Below are positions 46,495 through 57,468 of a stretch of 64,000 nucleotides of DNA, piece by piece; position 1 is the stretch's first letter; each line of letters opens with the position of its first letter. Origin of the DNA: Devosiaceae bacterium (GTDB lineage: Bacteria; Pseudomonadota; Alphaproteobacteria; Rhizobiales; Devosiaceae); the NCBI GenBank assembly GCA_021648375.1, contig JAKISW010000011.1, forward strand, positions 1 through 64,000. The letters are read 5' to 3'. Both the position numbers and the translations under genes were made by a program. Under the pieces are notes generated by a model. The model was not told where the DNA came from and ran no database searches. It worked only from the letters and a program-made list of their open reading frames with translations.

Positions 46495-47928
46495 TTACCA
46501 ACGGTTTTTGCTAAAAGCGGCCAATAAAACCAAAAGCTCCACTCTGCCGACAATTCCAATTATGGATATCCATAACAGGGAAACATATGGCACCCCGCCC
46601 CCCTCCACAGAAAACAGGTTTTGTGAAACCAAAGAACCAACAGAGGTAAATGCCCCCACAGATATTGTTAAAGCGGCGGTAAATTCATGGCCAAATACTG
46701 CCAATATCGCCATGGCAAAAACAATAAAAATCACCGCCGAGAAAAAGGCGCTCCAATTTGCCTTTGTGGAATTAAATACAGTTTCGTCCGTATCAACAGA
46801 GCCGGGAATAAACTGACTTGGATAAACCAGCCGCAAAATTTCATTCTTTGAATGCCGGACCATGGCCAGAACCCGAAAAATTTTCAGCCCTCCAGCTGTT
46901 GAATAAGAACAGCCCCCAACCAGCGCCAGACCGATTAAAAACAATATGGGAACTGAAAAACCGGCCGAGACATTATGCACTATGCCAGTGGTCGTAATGG
47001 TTGCAACAATATCAAAGGCCCGGTTAAACAGATCATCCGCAACATTTCCCCCTAAAGGAAAATTGGCCAGCGACAATGTAATTCCAGCGATTATCACGCC
47101 AAAAATTATAAATAGATAGTTACGTGATTCTCCCTGCTGGTGAGTTTGAAAAAACTGCCGGGATGAAATAGTCCGTTGCCATATTATTGACGAAGCTCCA
47201 ATAAACATGAAAATCATCAAAATGGTTTCTCCGAAACGGTTATCCAGATAACTTCCCTGACTTACCCAGCCGCTAAACCCGTTGGTGGATAATGCGTTCA
47301 TCGAGGCCAAAACTGCCCTCGCCGGCTCAACACCAACCAGCATCAATGCGATCACACACAATATGCTGGCCGTAAAATATGGAATTGCCACCTCAACAAA
47401 AGTTGCCCCAAGGCGCGGATTTCCTCTGGATGCACCATGCAGCACAAACCGCAAATCCCTGTTTGGCGTACCGCCAACTCCATAGCGCCCAATCACATAA
47501 ACGGCCAGCATCAGGGTCATAAACCCACCAAGCCATGCGGTCATCGCTCGATAAAATATCATCGAAGCGCTCATCTGCGATACGGGAACAAGACTGGTGC
47601 CAAGAGTTGTAGAGGCAGAAGTGGCTTCAAAAAAAGCCACGATCGGGTGGGCTTGCTCCAACATAATAAAAGCCGGCATCGCAGCAAGGATCAAAGTAAT
47701 CCACATGGCAATCGCCCCGACAAACACCCCTGCCCGTCGAAACTGTTTGGGTTGGCTCGTGGCAACCAGATAAAGAAACACTGAAAATATACCATAGGCG
47801 AGGCTAAGAATACCAAACACTTCAGCAGCTTGAGCATCGCCGTTTAACAGCCCAACCCCAAGCCCGGACAGGGTGGCAATTGTAAAACCCATGAGTACCA
47901 GGGCCAGTAATACGCCAATGGAGGGCAT
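46495..47928 (-). CDS. trkH: TrkH-family potassium uptake channel
   Basis: 477-residue membrane protein with four pore-loop repeats, each keeping the filter glycine (TTLG, STNG, TTTG and a final VG). It forms the K+ pathway gated by TrkA, encoded 147 bp upstream. P1 reads TTLGTS and not the common TTTGAT, a mild divergence. In the 176 bp to hfq I see only short CAACATGC-like repeats near 46460-46490. Confidence 0.88.
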   Translation of the reverse strand: MPSIGVLLALVLMGFTIATLSGLGVGLLNGDAQAAEVFGILSLAYGIFSVFLYLVATSQPKQFRRAGVFVGAIAMWITLILAAMPAFIMLEQAHPIVAFFEATSASTTLGTSLVPVSQMSASMIFYRAMTAWLGGFMTLMLAVYVIGRYGVGGTPNRDLRFVLHGASRGNPRLGATFVEVAIPYFTASILCVIALMLVGVEPARAVLASMNALSTNGFSGWVSQGSYLDNRFGETILMIFMFIGASSIIWQRTISSRQFFQTHQQGESRNYLFIIFGVIIAGITLSLANFPLGGNVADDLFNRAFDIVATITTTGIVHNVSAGFSVPILFLIGLALVGGCSYSTAGGLKIFRVLAMVRHSKNEILRLVYPSQFIPGSVDTDETVFNSTKANWSAFFSAVIFIVFAMAILAVFGHEFTAALTISVGAFTSVGSLVSQNLFSVEGGGVPYVSLLWISIIGIVGRVELLVLLAAFSKNRW

Positions 47929-48075
47929 CTATTTTATTCCCTGCATTATTGGCACAAAAAGCAGCGATGAATATTTAATTTGAATTTTGAATGATCCCCG
48001 GTTTATCGAATACACAGTGTCAAAATTTACAGTTCTAAAACCAACCAACTTCTAAAACACAAAAATTCTGGCGGG

Positions 48076-49452
48076 CTAGAAATAGTCGATGCTGACCCTG
48101 AACATCTGCTCCACCTGCCTGACTTTTGATGCAAGCGCAAATACAATCACCAGGTCACCGGATTCAACCCTGGTATCACCTGTTGGCATAATAACCTTGC
48201 CACCCCGAATAATCGAGCCAATGCGCACCCCATCTCCAAAATCCAGATCCCTTAGGGGCTTGCCCACCAGAGTGGAAGTTTCAAGGGCTTCTGCCTCCAG
48301 CAATTCAGCCACTCCGTTAAACAAAGAATAAACACCGCGAATGCGTCCGCGTCTCACATGGCGTAATATTTTGGATACCGTAATCGAGCGCGGGTTTATG
48401 AAAGCATCCACACCAAGCCGATGGGCAAACCTGGAATAATGGGCCTGATTAACCAGAGCAAAGTTTGCCTTACATCCAAGTTCACTGGATAAAACAGAGG
48501 CCAAAATGTTGGTTTCATCATCATTGGTCAGGCCCAAAAACATGTCTGCATCGGAAATATCCACCTCCCGAAGAATTTCTTCATTGAGAGCATCGCCAAA
48601 AACAACAATGGACTCTTTGATGGTTTCCGCTGCGATCTGGGCAATTTTTCGATTGTTTTCAATCAAGCGGACGCTAACCTTGCGCTCACCCTGTTCCAGC
48701 CGTGTGGCCACATATCTACCCACATTGCCACCACCAGCGATAACAACCCGACTTGGAGAAGGCTCTTCTCGCCCAAACAGCGCCAGCACCCGTGCCACCT
48801 GATCTCTGGCAACGGCAACCACCGCATGATCCCCCACATGCAGCGCCTCTCCGGACCCAACTACAATAATTTCACCGCTCCTCTGCACCCCAAGAACTGT
48901 CGCCTGCAGGTTGGGAAAAAGGTCCGTGAGATGTTTTAATGGAGTATCAACAACCGCGCAGTCTTCTGATATTTCAATCACCAGCACCACAACTTCATTA
49001 TCTTCAAAACTGATAATTTCATCGGCGCCGGGAAATTCCATTCTTTCAAGAATAAGCTGCCCCACCTCAACCTCGGGCGAAATAATAACATCAATCGGCA
49101 AGTGATCGCGAGCAAACAGGTTTTGCCATTCCGGGTTCAGATAGGTCTGGGCTCGAATGCGCGCAATGCGGGTTGGCACCTCAAAAATCGAATGGGCAAC
49201 CTGACAGGCCGTCATATTGACCTCGTCAACCTGAGTAACCGCGATCAGCATATCCGCATCCCGCGCCCCGGCCTGAGCCAGCACATCCGGGTGCGATCCG
49301 TGCCCGTGCACGCCGCGCGCATCCAGAGTATCACGCACCCGCTGCACCAGATCACTATTGCTGTCAATCACGGTGACTTCATTGCCCTCCTGAGAGAGCT
49401 TTTCTGCGATGCCATAGCCCACCTGCCCCGCACCAGAGATTATTACCCGCAT
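48076..49452 (-). CDS. trkA: Trk system potassium-binding regulatory protein TrkA
   Basis: 458-residue cytosolic gating protein with two RCK_N-RCK_C repeats: GAGQVGYGIAE at the N-terminus and GGGNVGRYVA near residue 235 are the NAD-binding motifs, each followed by a C-terminal ligand domain. Pairs with TrkH. Lies just downstream of ntrX, as in rhizobia. Confidence 0.93.
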   Translation of the reverse strand: MRVIISGAGQVGYGIAEKLSQEGNEVTVIDSNSDLVQRVRDTLDARGVHGHGSHPDVLAQAGARDADMLIAVTQVDEVNMTACQVAHSIFEVPTRIARIRAQTYLNPEWQNLFARDHLPIDVIISPEVEVGQLILERMEFPGADEIISFEDNEVVVLVIEISEDCAVVDTPLKHLTDLFPNLQATVLGVQRSGEIIVVGSGEALHVGDHAVVAVARDQVARVLALFGREEPSPSRVVIAGGGNVGRYVATRLEQGERKVSVRLIENNRKIAQIAAETIKESIVVFGDALNEEILREVDISDADMFLGLTNDDETNILASVLSSELGCKANFALVNQAHYSRFAHRLGVDAFINPRSITVSKILRHVRRGRIRGVYSLFNGVAELLEAEALETSTLVGKPLRDLDFGDGVRIGSIIRGGKVIMPTGDTRVESGDLVIVFALASKVRQVEQMFRVSIDYF

Positions 49453-49523
49453 GATTTTTTCCGCTTATCCCCAAAAGGCATTCATCACATAAATATTAGT
49501 TAGCATGGACTTAGGGTCAGGAC

Positions 49524-50906
49524 CTATAGCCCAAGTGATTTGATTTTTCGGTGCAAAGCAGAGCGCTCCATCCCGACAAATTGTGCGGTTTTAGAAATAT
49601 TACCGCCAAAACGCTCAATCTGAGCCAGAATATAACGGCGCTCAAACACCTCTCTGGCTTCACGAAGCGGCAGCCCCATCAGTTGAGCCGTATCCTCAGC
49701 ATCACCAGTTGTCGGCAACACTTCCCCTATATCTTTGGGCAGCATTGCAGCGCTGATAACCCCGTCATTTTGTTGAGAATCCTTGGAAAGAATAATAACC
49801 CTCTCAACTGCGTTGCGCAATTGGCGAGCATTTCCCGGCCAATCCTGGGCCTGCAAAACTGCAATCGCATCTTCACCGATTATCAAAGTTGGCAATGCAT
49901 GCATTCTACAAACCTGCTGCACAAACATATTGATAAGTTCGGGAATATCCTCACGGCGCATGCTTAAAGGGTTTATGGATAATGGAACCACGGCAAGACG
50001 GTGAAAAAGATCTGAACGCAAATCTCCGTTTTCAATCTGCTTTTCAAGGTTTCTCGAAGATGAGGAAATTATTCTCACATTGACCGGAACCGAAGTATTG
50101 CCATGAACCCTAGTAAATTTATTTTCCACCAGTGTTCTAAGCATTGCGCTTTGAACATCTCCGGGCAGTGATGAAATTTCTGACAGATAAAGCGTGCCCC
50201 CGTGGGCTTTTTCCAGACTGCCAACTTCTGTGCGCACAATCCCGTCTTTTTCCAGATATTCCCGACCAAAAAGTGCGACAAATACCTCTTCAGGCGGATA
50301 GAATGAAACATTAAACTCGACAAACGGCATTTTTGCACGCTCGCTTTGAGCATGAATTAAACGTGCGCACAGGCCTTTGCCGGTCCCCGAAGCTCCCGTG
50401 ATCAAAATTCTTGAATTTGTCGGGCCGGATTTTTCAATTATTGAGCGCGCTTCCTGAATATTCACAGAAAGGCCGGCAAGCTCGGTTTCATTAAATGAAG
50501 ATTTAACTTCCAGCTCAGCAACCTGACTTTTAAGCTGCGCCCTCTCCATTGCTCTTTCGGTTATCAGCAACAAACGATCCATTTTGAACGGTTTTTCAAT
50601 ATAATCAAAGGCACCGCGCCGAATTGCTGAAACCGCTGTTTCCACATTGCCATGCCCTGAAATCATCACCACCGGCATTTCGGGGTAACGAGATTGAAAT
50701 TCATCGAGCAATTGCAGACCATCCAATCTGGACCCCTGCATCCAGATGTCTAAAAACACCAGGGCCGGACGTCGAATGGCAATCTCGGCCAAAGCCGAAT
50801 CCGCATCATGGGCGGTACGGGTTTCAAATCCCTCATCCTCCAGAATTCCTGCGATCAGATCACGGATATCCGCCTCATCATCAACAATCAGAATTTCATG
50901 GGCCAT
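49524..50906 (-). CDS. ntrX: NtrX response regulator
   Basis: 460 residues: receiver domain with phospho-acceptor Asp53 (FLDIWM), AAA+ domain with GASGTGKG, and a C-terminal Fis-type helix-turn-helix. The sigma-54-contact motif GAFTGA is absent: the equivalent region runs LFGREYLEKDG. This is usual for alphaproteobacterial NtrX, which acts with sigma-70. Start overlaps the ntrY stop by one base (TAATG), so they are translated together. Confidence 0.93.
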   Translation of the reverse strand: MAHEILIVDDEADIRDLIAGILEDEGFETRTAHDADSALAEIAIRRPALVFLDIWMQGSRLDGLQLLDEFQSRYPEMPVVMISGHGNVETAVSAIRRGAFDYIEKPFKMDRLLLITERAMERAQLKSQVAELEVKSSFNETELAGLSVNIQEARSIIEKSGPTNSRILITGASGTGKGLCARLIHAQSERAKMPFVEFNVSFYPPEEVFVALFGREYLEKDGIVRTEVGSLEKAHGGTLYLSEISSLPGDVQSAMLRTLVENKFTRVHGNTSVPVNVRIISSSSRNLEKQIENGDLRSDLFHRLAVVPLSINPLSMRREDIPELINMFVQQVCRMHALPTLIIGEDAIAVLQAQDWPGNARQLRNAVERVIILSKDSQQNDGVISAAMLPKDIGEVLPTTGDAEDTAQLMGLPLREAREVFERRYILAQIERFGGNISKTAQFVGMERSALHRKIKSLGL

Positions 50907-53548
50907 TATTCACTCGTTATTTTTTTTGAGGGGTTTTCATTATTTGAAGACGAATTTTCTTTTATCATCAAATCCGGCTGTTTCGAGGCAGGTTTATCGG
51001 TTTCGGTGTTATCTTTTCTCGTTTTAACCTCATTGTCCGGCTGTTCATCAGACGTCTGCTCATTGGGAGACTGCACTTTGTTGAGTTGAGGTTCTTGGAG
51101 CGCCTGCTCGTCGGGTGACTGATCTTTGTTGAGCGGAAGCTCTTGGGACGACTGCTCATCCAGACTTTGCAATGGCAGGGTAAATCTGAAGCACGCCCCC
51201 CTGTTCCCCTCTTTTTTATCTGAAATATTAAGCGCATCCCCGGCATCCAAAAGTTCTACACTTCCCCCGTGCTGCTCGATGATTTTTGCCACAATTGCCA
51301 AACCAAGCCCGGTGCCTTTTTCCCTTGTGGTCATATATGGCTCAAGTAATCGCAGGCGATTTTCTTCGGGCCATCCCCACCCATTATCGCAGATATCTAC
51401 TTCAACAAAATTTTGTTTTATACTGGTTTTGATTAAAATTTTTGGACCATCAATATTTTGAATGCCAACATTTTCAAGAGCTTCAACAGCATTTTTAATC
51501 AAATTTGTTAAAGCCTGTGAAATCAGCCGCACATCAAAATGAGCATATATGGTCTCAAGGGGCAAATCTGCCTCAATCTCAATCTGGGGCATTCTTACGC
51601 TCTCCAGAAATACCGCCTGACGAATAGTATCTGATAGATCGGCGCGCTCTAAAATAGCGCTTGGCATGCGGGCAAACGACGAAAACTCATCGACCATGCG
51701 CCCGATATCGCCAACCTGACGAATGATGGTGCTGGTGCATTTGTCAAAGACTTCAAAATCCCCCTCGAGTTTTTTCGCATAGCGTTTTCGCAATCTCTCG
51801 GCTGAAAGCTGGATCGGAGTTAAAGGGTTTTTGATTTCGTGGGCAATTCTGCGCGCCACATCCGCCCAGGCGCTGGTTCTTTGGGCGCTTACCAGATCGG
51901 TAATATCATCCAGCGTAACCACAAACCCTTTCGATTCGGTCATCGTGCCCTCACGGGTCAATTGCACCTGATATGTCCGCTGCTCTGCTTCTGACCCCAG
52001 GTTAATCTGGTCACGAATCTGGCCATGGCGCGAGGATTTAGCGCGCTCGATTATAGAAGAAAGCTCCGGGATCACCTCTGAAATTTCCAACCCCATCAAA
52101 TCCAGTTCATCGGCACCAAAAATATCACAGGATCGTCGATTGACCAGCGTAATCGCTCCATCAGCATCCAGCCCCACAACCCCGGCAGAAACCCCCTCCA
52201 CCACCGCTTCTGTAAATTGGCGGCGCAATTCATTGGTATCGTTGGCATCCAGCAATTCCTGCCGCTGAGAGGCCAACTGGTTGATCATACTGTTAAAGCT
52301 CACTCCCAAATCGCGTAAATCACCGCTGTTTTCCACTATGGGCACCTGGGTATCCAGACGTCCTTTTGCAACTCTGGATGATGCAATCATCAGATTGCGT
52401 ATCGGATCAACAAACCTGTTGGCCAAAGCCATGCCGATCCAAAGAGCCGCAAGCAGCAAAACCAGCGCCAGCCCCAGATACATAATTCCATAGGTGATCT
52501 GAAAAACCACCCGGTTGGATGCATAAAGGCGATATTCAGAAATATTTTGATCCGTAAGCTTCATGTATTCAATGACTGCCTGATCAACCGGGCGGGCAAC
52601 AAATACATAGGTATCATCATAACCGCGCAATTTCACAATCGCCCCCACCATATTGGTGGTGCCGGGTGTTAAAAGCGTAGGCACGCCCTCCTGAACTTCT
52701 TCGATTACCGCCAGTGGAAAGCTCGGCTCTGGTCCCTGCACATTTATCTGCGCCCGTAACAACACATCCCCGTCTGCAGACAATAGCTGAGCAAAGGGAA
52801 GTGAGCGGGTGGTTGCAAGAGCGGTGAGAACCCGCTGAAAGCGCACACGATCGGTTTCAAAGGTTTCCCGGGCCGTTTCCAGCTCGGTGGCTACCCAGAT
52901 AATATCATCTCGCAACACCTGAGCATGCTCAAGCAAGTAGGAACGGGCAATAAGTCGTGAATTTTCAACGATATCCCTGGTTCTTTCAGAAAACCACTGA
53001 TCAAGCCCCTGATTAAGCGTAAGGGCCGCAAATACCGCGATCAACAAGGCAGGAAGTGTGGCCACCATGGCAAACAGACCAACCAGTCGCGAGCGCAATC
53101 TGGCCCCGGAATGTCGGCGCATACGGGCCTGTATCATCACCACGATTTCGGTAAAAACCAAAGCGACAACCAAAACCACCAGTACCCCGTTGGTGATCCA
53201 AATTCCGGTCCATACCTGAGGGGTTGGCTCAATTGTGCTCGCCCCGGTCATAATCCAAAAAGAGCCAATGGCCACAATAACGGCAATTATTATGATAAAC
53301 AGGCCAAGAATACGAAGGGCGCGATAGGTCGCAGTCCTTGGCGGTTTGGCAAATATGGCTTGAGTATTATGAGCTTGCTCCGGCGGCACCACTTCGCTTT
53401 GCGATGGCACTTGTTCGTCATCAATCTCTTTGGTTTTATCAACGGACAAGTCAGTTGACCCAACGCCATTCTCACCCTCATCGCTTAGGATTTCTGGCGA
53501 ATTGTCAGATTGAGCGTCATCATTTTTTTCAGGTGGATTTGAAGCCAT
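50906..53548 (-). CDS. ntrY: NtrY sensor histidine kinase
   Basis: 880-residue membrane kinase of the NtrYX system (nitrogen, redox and envelope signalling). About 75 acidic residues lead, then membrane helices, a periplasmic loop, another helix with a HAMP domain, a PAS domain and kinase core ([16 protein letters not shown] with the phospho-His; NGWGWPEENR and GTGLGLAIV ATP motifs). The last ~100 residues are low-complexity, with three 16-residue repeats like SPDEQALQEPQLNKVQ; most NtrY proteins end near the kinase domain. So both ends are extended. Confidence 0.93.
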   Translation of the reverse strand: MASNPPEKNDDAQSDNSPEILSDEGENGVGSTDLSVDKTKEIDDEQVPSQSEVVPPEQAHNTQAIFAKPPRTATYRALRILGLFIIIIAVIVAIGSFWIMTGASTIEPTPQVWTGIWITNGVLVVLVVALVFTEIVVMIQARMRRHSGARLRSRLVGLFAMVATLPALLIAVFAALTLNQGLDQWFSERTRDIVENSRLIARSYLLEHAQVLRDDIIWVATELETARETFETDRVRFQRVLTALATTRSLPFAQLLSADGDVLLRAQINVQGPEPSFPLAVIEEVQEGVPTLLTPGTTNMVGAIVKLRGYDDTYVFVARPVDQAVIEYMKLTDQNISEYRLYASNRVVFQITYGIMYLGLALVLLLAALWIGMALANRFVDPIRNLMIASSRVAKGRLDTQVPIVENSGDLRDLGVSFNSMINQLASQRQELLDANDTNELRRQFTEAVVEGVSAGVVGLDADGAITLVNRRSCDIFGADELDLMGLEISEVIPELSSIIERAKSSRHGQIRDQINLGSEAEQRTYQVQLTREGTMTESKGFVVTLDDITDLVSAQRTSAWADVARRIAHEIKNPLTPIQLSAERLRKRYAKKLEGDFEVFDKCTSTIIRQVGDIGRMVDEFSSFARMPSAILERADLSDTIRQAVFLESVRMPQIEIEADLPLETIYAHFDVRLISQALTNLIKNAVEALENVGIQNIDGPKILIKTSIKQNFVEVDICDNGWGWPEENRLRLLEPYMTTREKGTGLGLAIVAKIIEQHGGSVELLDAGDALNISDKKEGNRGACFRFTLPLQSLDEQSSQELPLNKDQSPDEQALQEPQLNKVQSPNEQTSDEQPDNEVKTRKDNTETDKPASKQPDLMIKENSSSNNENPSKKITSE

Positions 53549-53712
53549 GCAACATCGTTGTCCAAAACATAAGAATTTGCAAATTGAACCAGTTCGCCCA
53601 ACGGTTCAATATAAATAACCGATCAATATAAATTGTTACCAAAATGCAACACCGGAAAAACTAAAAAATTACAAAACCCAAAAGCCATAATTCGCCTCAA
53701 ACCAGTAAATCT

Positions 53713-55164
53713 TCAGCCGCCTTTTGTTTGACGGGTAATTTCTATTCCATGGGTTTTGATTTTTTTCCTCAAAGTATTACGATTAAGGCCCAAAAGCATC
53801 GCCGCCTTTATCTGATTGCCATTGCAGGCGTTCAAAGCCCTGGAAATCAATGGTACCTCCACCTGCGCAACTATATCCTGATAAAGACCGGACGGGGGCA
53901 ATGACGGCTCATATTGCACAAACAAATCATTAAGATGGCGCTCAACTGCCCCTGCCAGATCAACATTTGCTTCCAATGCAACTAAATTGGGTTGTTCGAT
54001 TAATGCCAGCTCACTTTTCACAATCTGGGTCGTCAATGTTTCATCCGCATAAAGGGCGCACAATCGACGGACAAGATTTTCCAACTCACGAATATTGCCC
54101 GGCCATGAATAATTCATCATTGATTTAATGGCATCTGACGAAATATGACGGGTTTGAAACTGCTCGGATTTTTCATTCTTTAAAAAATGGGATACCAGAT
54201 CGCTTATGTCCTCAAGCCGCTCACGCAAGGGTGGCAGACGCAAGGGCACCACGTTTAAGCGATAAAACAGATCTTCACGAAACTGTCCCTGACGGATCAG
54301 ATGGGTAAGGTCCTGATGGGTTGCAGCAACAATTCTAACATTGGTTCTTATGGGACTTGTCCCCCCCACCATGGTGAATTCACCCTCCTGCAATACCCGC
54401 AACAATCTGGTTTGTGCATCCATGGGCATATCGCCGATTTCATCCAGAAACAGCGTACCACCATCGGCCTGCTCAAAACGACCGGACTGGCGCATGCTGG
54501 CGCCGGTAAAAGCCCCCTTTTCATGGCCAAACAATTCCGCTTCAATGAGGTCCTTGGGGATTGCGGCCATATTAATTGCTACAAATGGACCGCTGGATCG
54601 CTTGCCGAACTGATGCAGGGCCTTGGCCACCAATTCTTTGCCGGTGCCGCTTTCCCCTGTGACCATTACGGTCAGATCACTTTGCATCAGTCGGGCCAGG
54701 GAACGATAAATTTCCTGCATCGCCCCAGAGCGACCGACCAGAGGCATGCGTTCATCTGGATCGTTTTCATCGGGCTGTTGCTTGGATTTTTGATTTTGCG
54801 CATCAGCGAGCGCCCGTGAAACAATTGCCAGCATTTCATTGATATCAAACGGCTTGGGCAGATAATCATAGGCCCCCGCTTCGGAGGCGCGAATTGCTGT
54901 CATAAAAGTGTTTTGTGCGCTCATAACAATGATTGGCAAATTGGCCCGCTTGGCTTTTATTTTTGGCATCAGCTCAAAAGCATTGCCATCGGGCAGCGCC
55001 ACATCGGTAATCAACAAATCACCCTCCCCCCGGTTTACCCAGTTCCACATGGTGGAAAGATTGCCGGTTGGTCGCACTTCATAGCCGGCTCTGGTCAATG
55101 TCTGGTTCAAAACCATGCGAATTGAGGCATCATCCTCGGCCAGCAAAATTGTTTTGGCACTCAT
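53713..55164 (-). CDS. ntrC: Nitrogen regulator NtrC (NR-I)
   Basis: 483 residues: receiver with Asp54 ([11 protein letters not shown]), sigma-54 AAA+ domain with GESGTGKE, an intact GAFTGA (EKGAFTGAS) and FLDEIGDMP, and a C-terminal Fis HTH ([17 protein letters not shown]). It activates nitrogen-scavenging genes when phosphorylated by NtrB. The start overlaps the ntrB stop as ATGA. Confidence 0.95.
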   Translation of the reverse strand: MSAKTILLAEDDASIRMVLNQTLTRAGYEVRPTGNLSTMWNWVNRGEGDLLITDVALPDGNAFELMPKIKAKRANLPIIVMSAQNTFMTAIRASEAGAYDYLPKPFDINEMLAIVSRALADAQNQKSKQQPDENDPDERMPLVGRSGAMQEIYRSLARLMQSDLTVMVTGESGTGKELVAKALHQFGKRSSGPFVAINMAAIPKDLIEAELFGHEKGAFTGASMRQSGRFEQADGGTLFLDEIGDMPMDAQTRLLRVLQEGEFTMVGGTSPIRTNVRIVAATHQDLTHLIRQGQFREDLFYRLNVVPLRLPPLRERLEDISDLVSHFLKNEKSEQFQTRHISSDAIKSMMNYSWPGNIRELENLVRRLCALYADETLTTQIVKSELALIEQPNLVALEANVDLAGAVERHLNDLFVQYEPSLPPSGLYQDIVAQVEVPLISRALNACNGNQIKAAMLLGLNRNTLRKKIKTHGIEITRQTKGG

Positions 55165-56333
55165 GATAAATTTCCCCTGGAACTGATTTTCTTCGGGCTG
55201 ATAGGAGCCATTGGCAGCAAAACCCTGAATTTTGTCCGTGATGGGCGGCTGTCAACTTCAATAACCCCCCCATGGTCAGAGATGATTTTTGCCACTAAGG
55301 CCAACCCCAAACCACTGCCCCCAGCTTTTGAAGTTACAAACGGGTCAAACAAAAACGGCAATATTTCTTCGGCCACCCCGCTTCCATTGTCCCCAATGAC
55401 GATTTCCAATGGCAAAGAGATTTTTTCAGACGTTCCTGCAACCCCTATTTTTATTCCAGGGCGAAAAGCCGTTGATATTTCGATACGAGGATTCTTAACA
55501 TTTTCCAGAGCTTCGGTGGCATTTTTAAACAAATTTATAAAAACCTGAATCAGTTGATCCTCACTCCCAAATACTAGGGGAAGCGAGGGGTCAAAATTCT
55601 CGGTTATAGTGATTTTTTTTGCGTCACCGCTTTTCACCAATAGCTTTACCCGATCCAAAATCACGTGAATATTTATGGCTTTGCGCTCAACAGGACGCTC
55701 ATCACCAAACACTTCAACCCGATCAACCAGCTTTACAATGCGATCTGTTTCATCCCTGATCAGCCGGGCAAGGGGCTGGTCATGTTCAGTGATCGTTTGT
55801 TCGAGCAATTGGGCGGCACCACGAATTCCCGACAGAGGGTTTTTAATTTCATGGGCCAACATTGCGGCCAGACCGGTGGCAGAGCGCGCCGCGCCGCGCG
55901 ATACCAATTGCCGATCAATCTTATCGGCCATGGTGCGCTCTTGAAACAACAGCGAAACCGCGCCCTTTGCCTCCGGAAGCGGACTTGCAAAAACATCAGT
56001 TTCCACCTCTACATCAGAGCGAATAGCGCTGGAAATAACCCGGTATTCGCTCATTGCTGCCTGGCGGGAATTAACAGTTTGCACCATTTGCAATACCGGC
56101 GAGCCAAAAGCAAAAATATCATCTAAGCGATGACGCTCCAACAATTGACGCGAAACCCCAAAAAAACTTTCTGCCGCATAATTGGCCCATATTATCTGAT
56201 TTTTTTCCTCACAGACCAGCACCGGCTGCTGCAGGGAATTAAGGATTGATTTTTCAAACCCGATTAATTTTTCAAACCCGATTAATTTATCAACGAGATT
56301 TTTCTCATTTAATTTTTTTGCTTTTTCAGCCAT
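55161..56333 (-). CDS. ntrB: Nitrogen sensor kinase NtrB (NR-II)
   Basis: 390-residue soluble kinase/phosphatase controlled by PII. PAS domain (about 25-125), His161 in the H-box [14 protein letters not shown], and ATP motifs GDNGSG and [10 protein letters not shown]. Residues 17-28 are LIGFEK twice, from an exact 18-bp tandem duplication at 56252-56287 just before the PAS core. Follows dusB by 2 bp, the conserved rhizobial nifR3-ntrB-ntrC order. Confidence 0.95.
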   Translation of the reverse strand: MAEKAKKLNEKNLVDKLIGFEKLIGFEKSILNSLQQPVLVCEEKNQIIWANYAAESFFGVSRQLLERHRLDDIFAFGSPVLQMVQTVNSRQAAMSEYRVISSAIRSDVEVETDVFASPLPEAKGAVSLLFQERTMADKIDRQLVSRGAARSATGLAAMLAHEIKNPLSGIRGAAQLLEQTITEHDQPLARLIRDETDRIVKLVDRVEVFGDERPVERKAINIHVILDRVKLLVKSGDAKKITITENFDPSLPLVFGSEDQLIQVFINLFKNATEALENVKNPRIEISTAFRPGIKIGVAGTSEKISLPLEIVIGDNGSGVAEEILPFLFDPFVTSKAGGSGLGLALVAKIISDHGGVIEVDSRPSRTKFRVLLPMAPISPKKISSRGNLS

Positions 56334-56335
56334 AA

Positions 56336-57352
56336 CTACGCCGCACTGCTTGCTTGAAAATGACTAGGGATAATTTCCTTAAGAGCCGAAATTACCTCAT
56401 CACAATCATTAAGAGTGAGCAGATTGTGTTGGCGAATTATGTCCTGGCTTACCCCAGCCCTTTGCAGATACCAACGCAAATGCTTGCGGGCCACTCGAAT
56501 AGCCAGATCATCCCCATAGGCGCTGCGCATAGCGTTGTAATGACTGATAATTATGTCGAGCAATTCGGCGCCAACCGGAGAGTTTGCAACAGGTTTTGAA
56601 TGCAATGCCGCATCAATCTGCCCAACAATCCATGGTTGCCCCTGCGCACCACGCCCAATCATCACCGCCGCCGCATTTGAATCTGCAAGGGCATTTTTAG
56701 CGCTATTAAAATCAACAATATCGCCATTTACGACCACCGGAATATTTACCGCCTCAACCACATCTCTAACCGGCTTCCAGCGCGCTTGCCCCTTATAAAA
56801 CTGCTGCCGGGTGCGGCCATGCACCACAATCATTTGCACACCCGCACTCTGGGCAAGGTTTGCAATATGGGGCGCATTAATCTGCTCATCATTCCAGCCC
56901 AGACGCATTTTTACGGTAACCGGCAAATCAACCGCCCCAACAACCGCCTCGATCAATGCAAGCGCCTTTTCAGGCACCCGCATCAAAGCTGACCCCGCAT
57001 AGCCATTGGTGACTTTTTTTGAAGGGCAGCCAAGATTTATGTCAATGATATCGGCCCCCGTATCGGCGGCCATTTTAGCACCCAAAATCAACCAGCGCGC
57101 TTCATTGCCTGCCAGTTGCACAATATGTGGAAGTTTCCCTGAAGGTTTCAGCTTGCGCTTCATTTCATCCATGCCACTCGCCAAAGCGGCGCTGGCAATC
57201 ATCTCACTAACCACCATGGGAGCGCCAAAATTTTCCGCAATCATGCGAAACGGGCCATCAGTAATTCCGGCCATGGGAGCCAAAAAGGCCTTCCCTTCAA
57301 TTTCAATATCGCCGATTTTTATGCAATGCTGCTCTATATTCGCTATCGTCAT
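56336..57352 (-). CDS. dusB: tRNA-dihydrouridine synthase B (NifR3)
   Basis: 338 residues from ATG 57352; FMN-dependent reductase of uridines in tRNA. APMAGITDGPFR, the catalytic-Cys motif INLGCPSKKVTN and VHGRTRQQFYKG are intact. The frame is open to an ATG at 57409, whose extra 19 residues do not fit the family; 57352 places TIANIEQ just before the barrel. First gene of dusB-ntrB-ntrC. Confidence 0.92.
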   Translation of the reverse strand: MTIANIEQHCIKIGDIEIEGKAFLAPMAGITDGPFRMIAENFGAPMVVSEMIASAALASGMDEMKRKLKPSGKLPHIVQLAGNEARWLILGAKMAADTGADIIDINLGCPSKKVTNGYAGSALMRVPEKALALIEAVVGAVDLPVTVKMRLGWNDEQINAPHIANLAQSAGVQMIVVHGRTRQQFYKGQARWKPVRDVVEAVNIPVVVNGDIVDFNSAKNALADSNAAAVMIGRGAQGQPWIVGQIDAALHSKPVANSPVGAELLDIIISHYNAMRSAYGDDLAIRVARKHLRWYLQRAGVSQDIIRQHNLLTLNDCDEVISALKEIIPSHFQASSAA

Positions 57353-57468
57353 TTTTTGACTTTGCCGTAAATTTAGGCAGCTTAGTATTTCTGCCCTTTC
57401 TTTGATCATCGCCTCTGTTTAGCTGGTTTTGATGGTTTTTCCAATATATTTAGTTATGTGGGTAAACG

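Noticed and set aside
46495..47928. Broken selectivity filter in TrkH
   Set aside because: P1 reads TTLGTS, but all four loops keep the essential glycine, so the channel is probably functional.
49524..50906. Loss of GAFTGA in NtrX as a defect
   Set aside because: NtrX of alphaproteobacteria normally lacks this motif and does not activate sigma-54 promoters.
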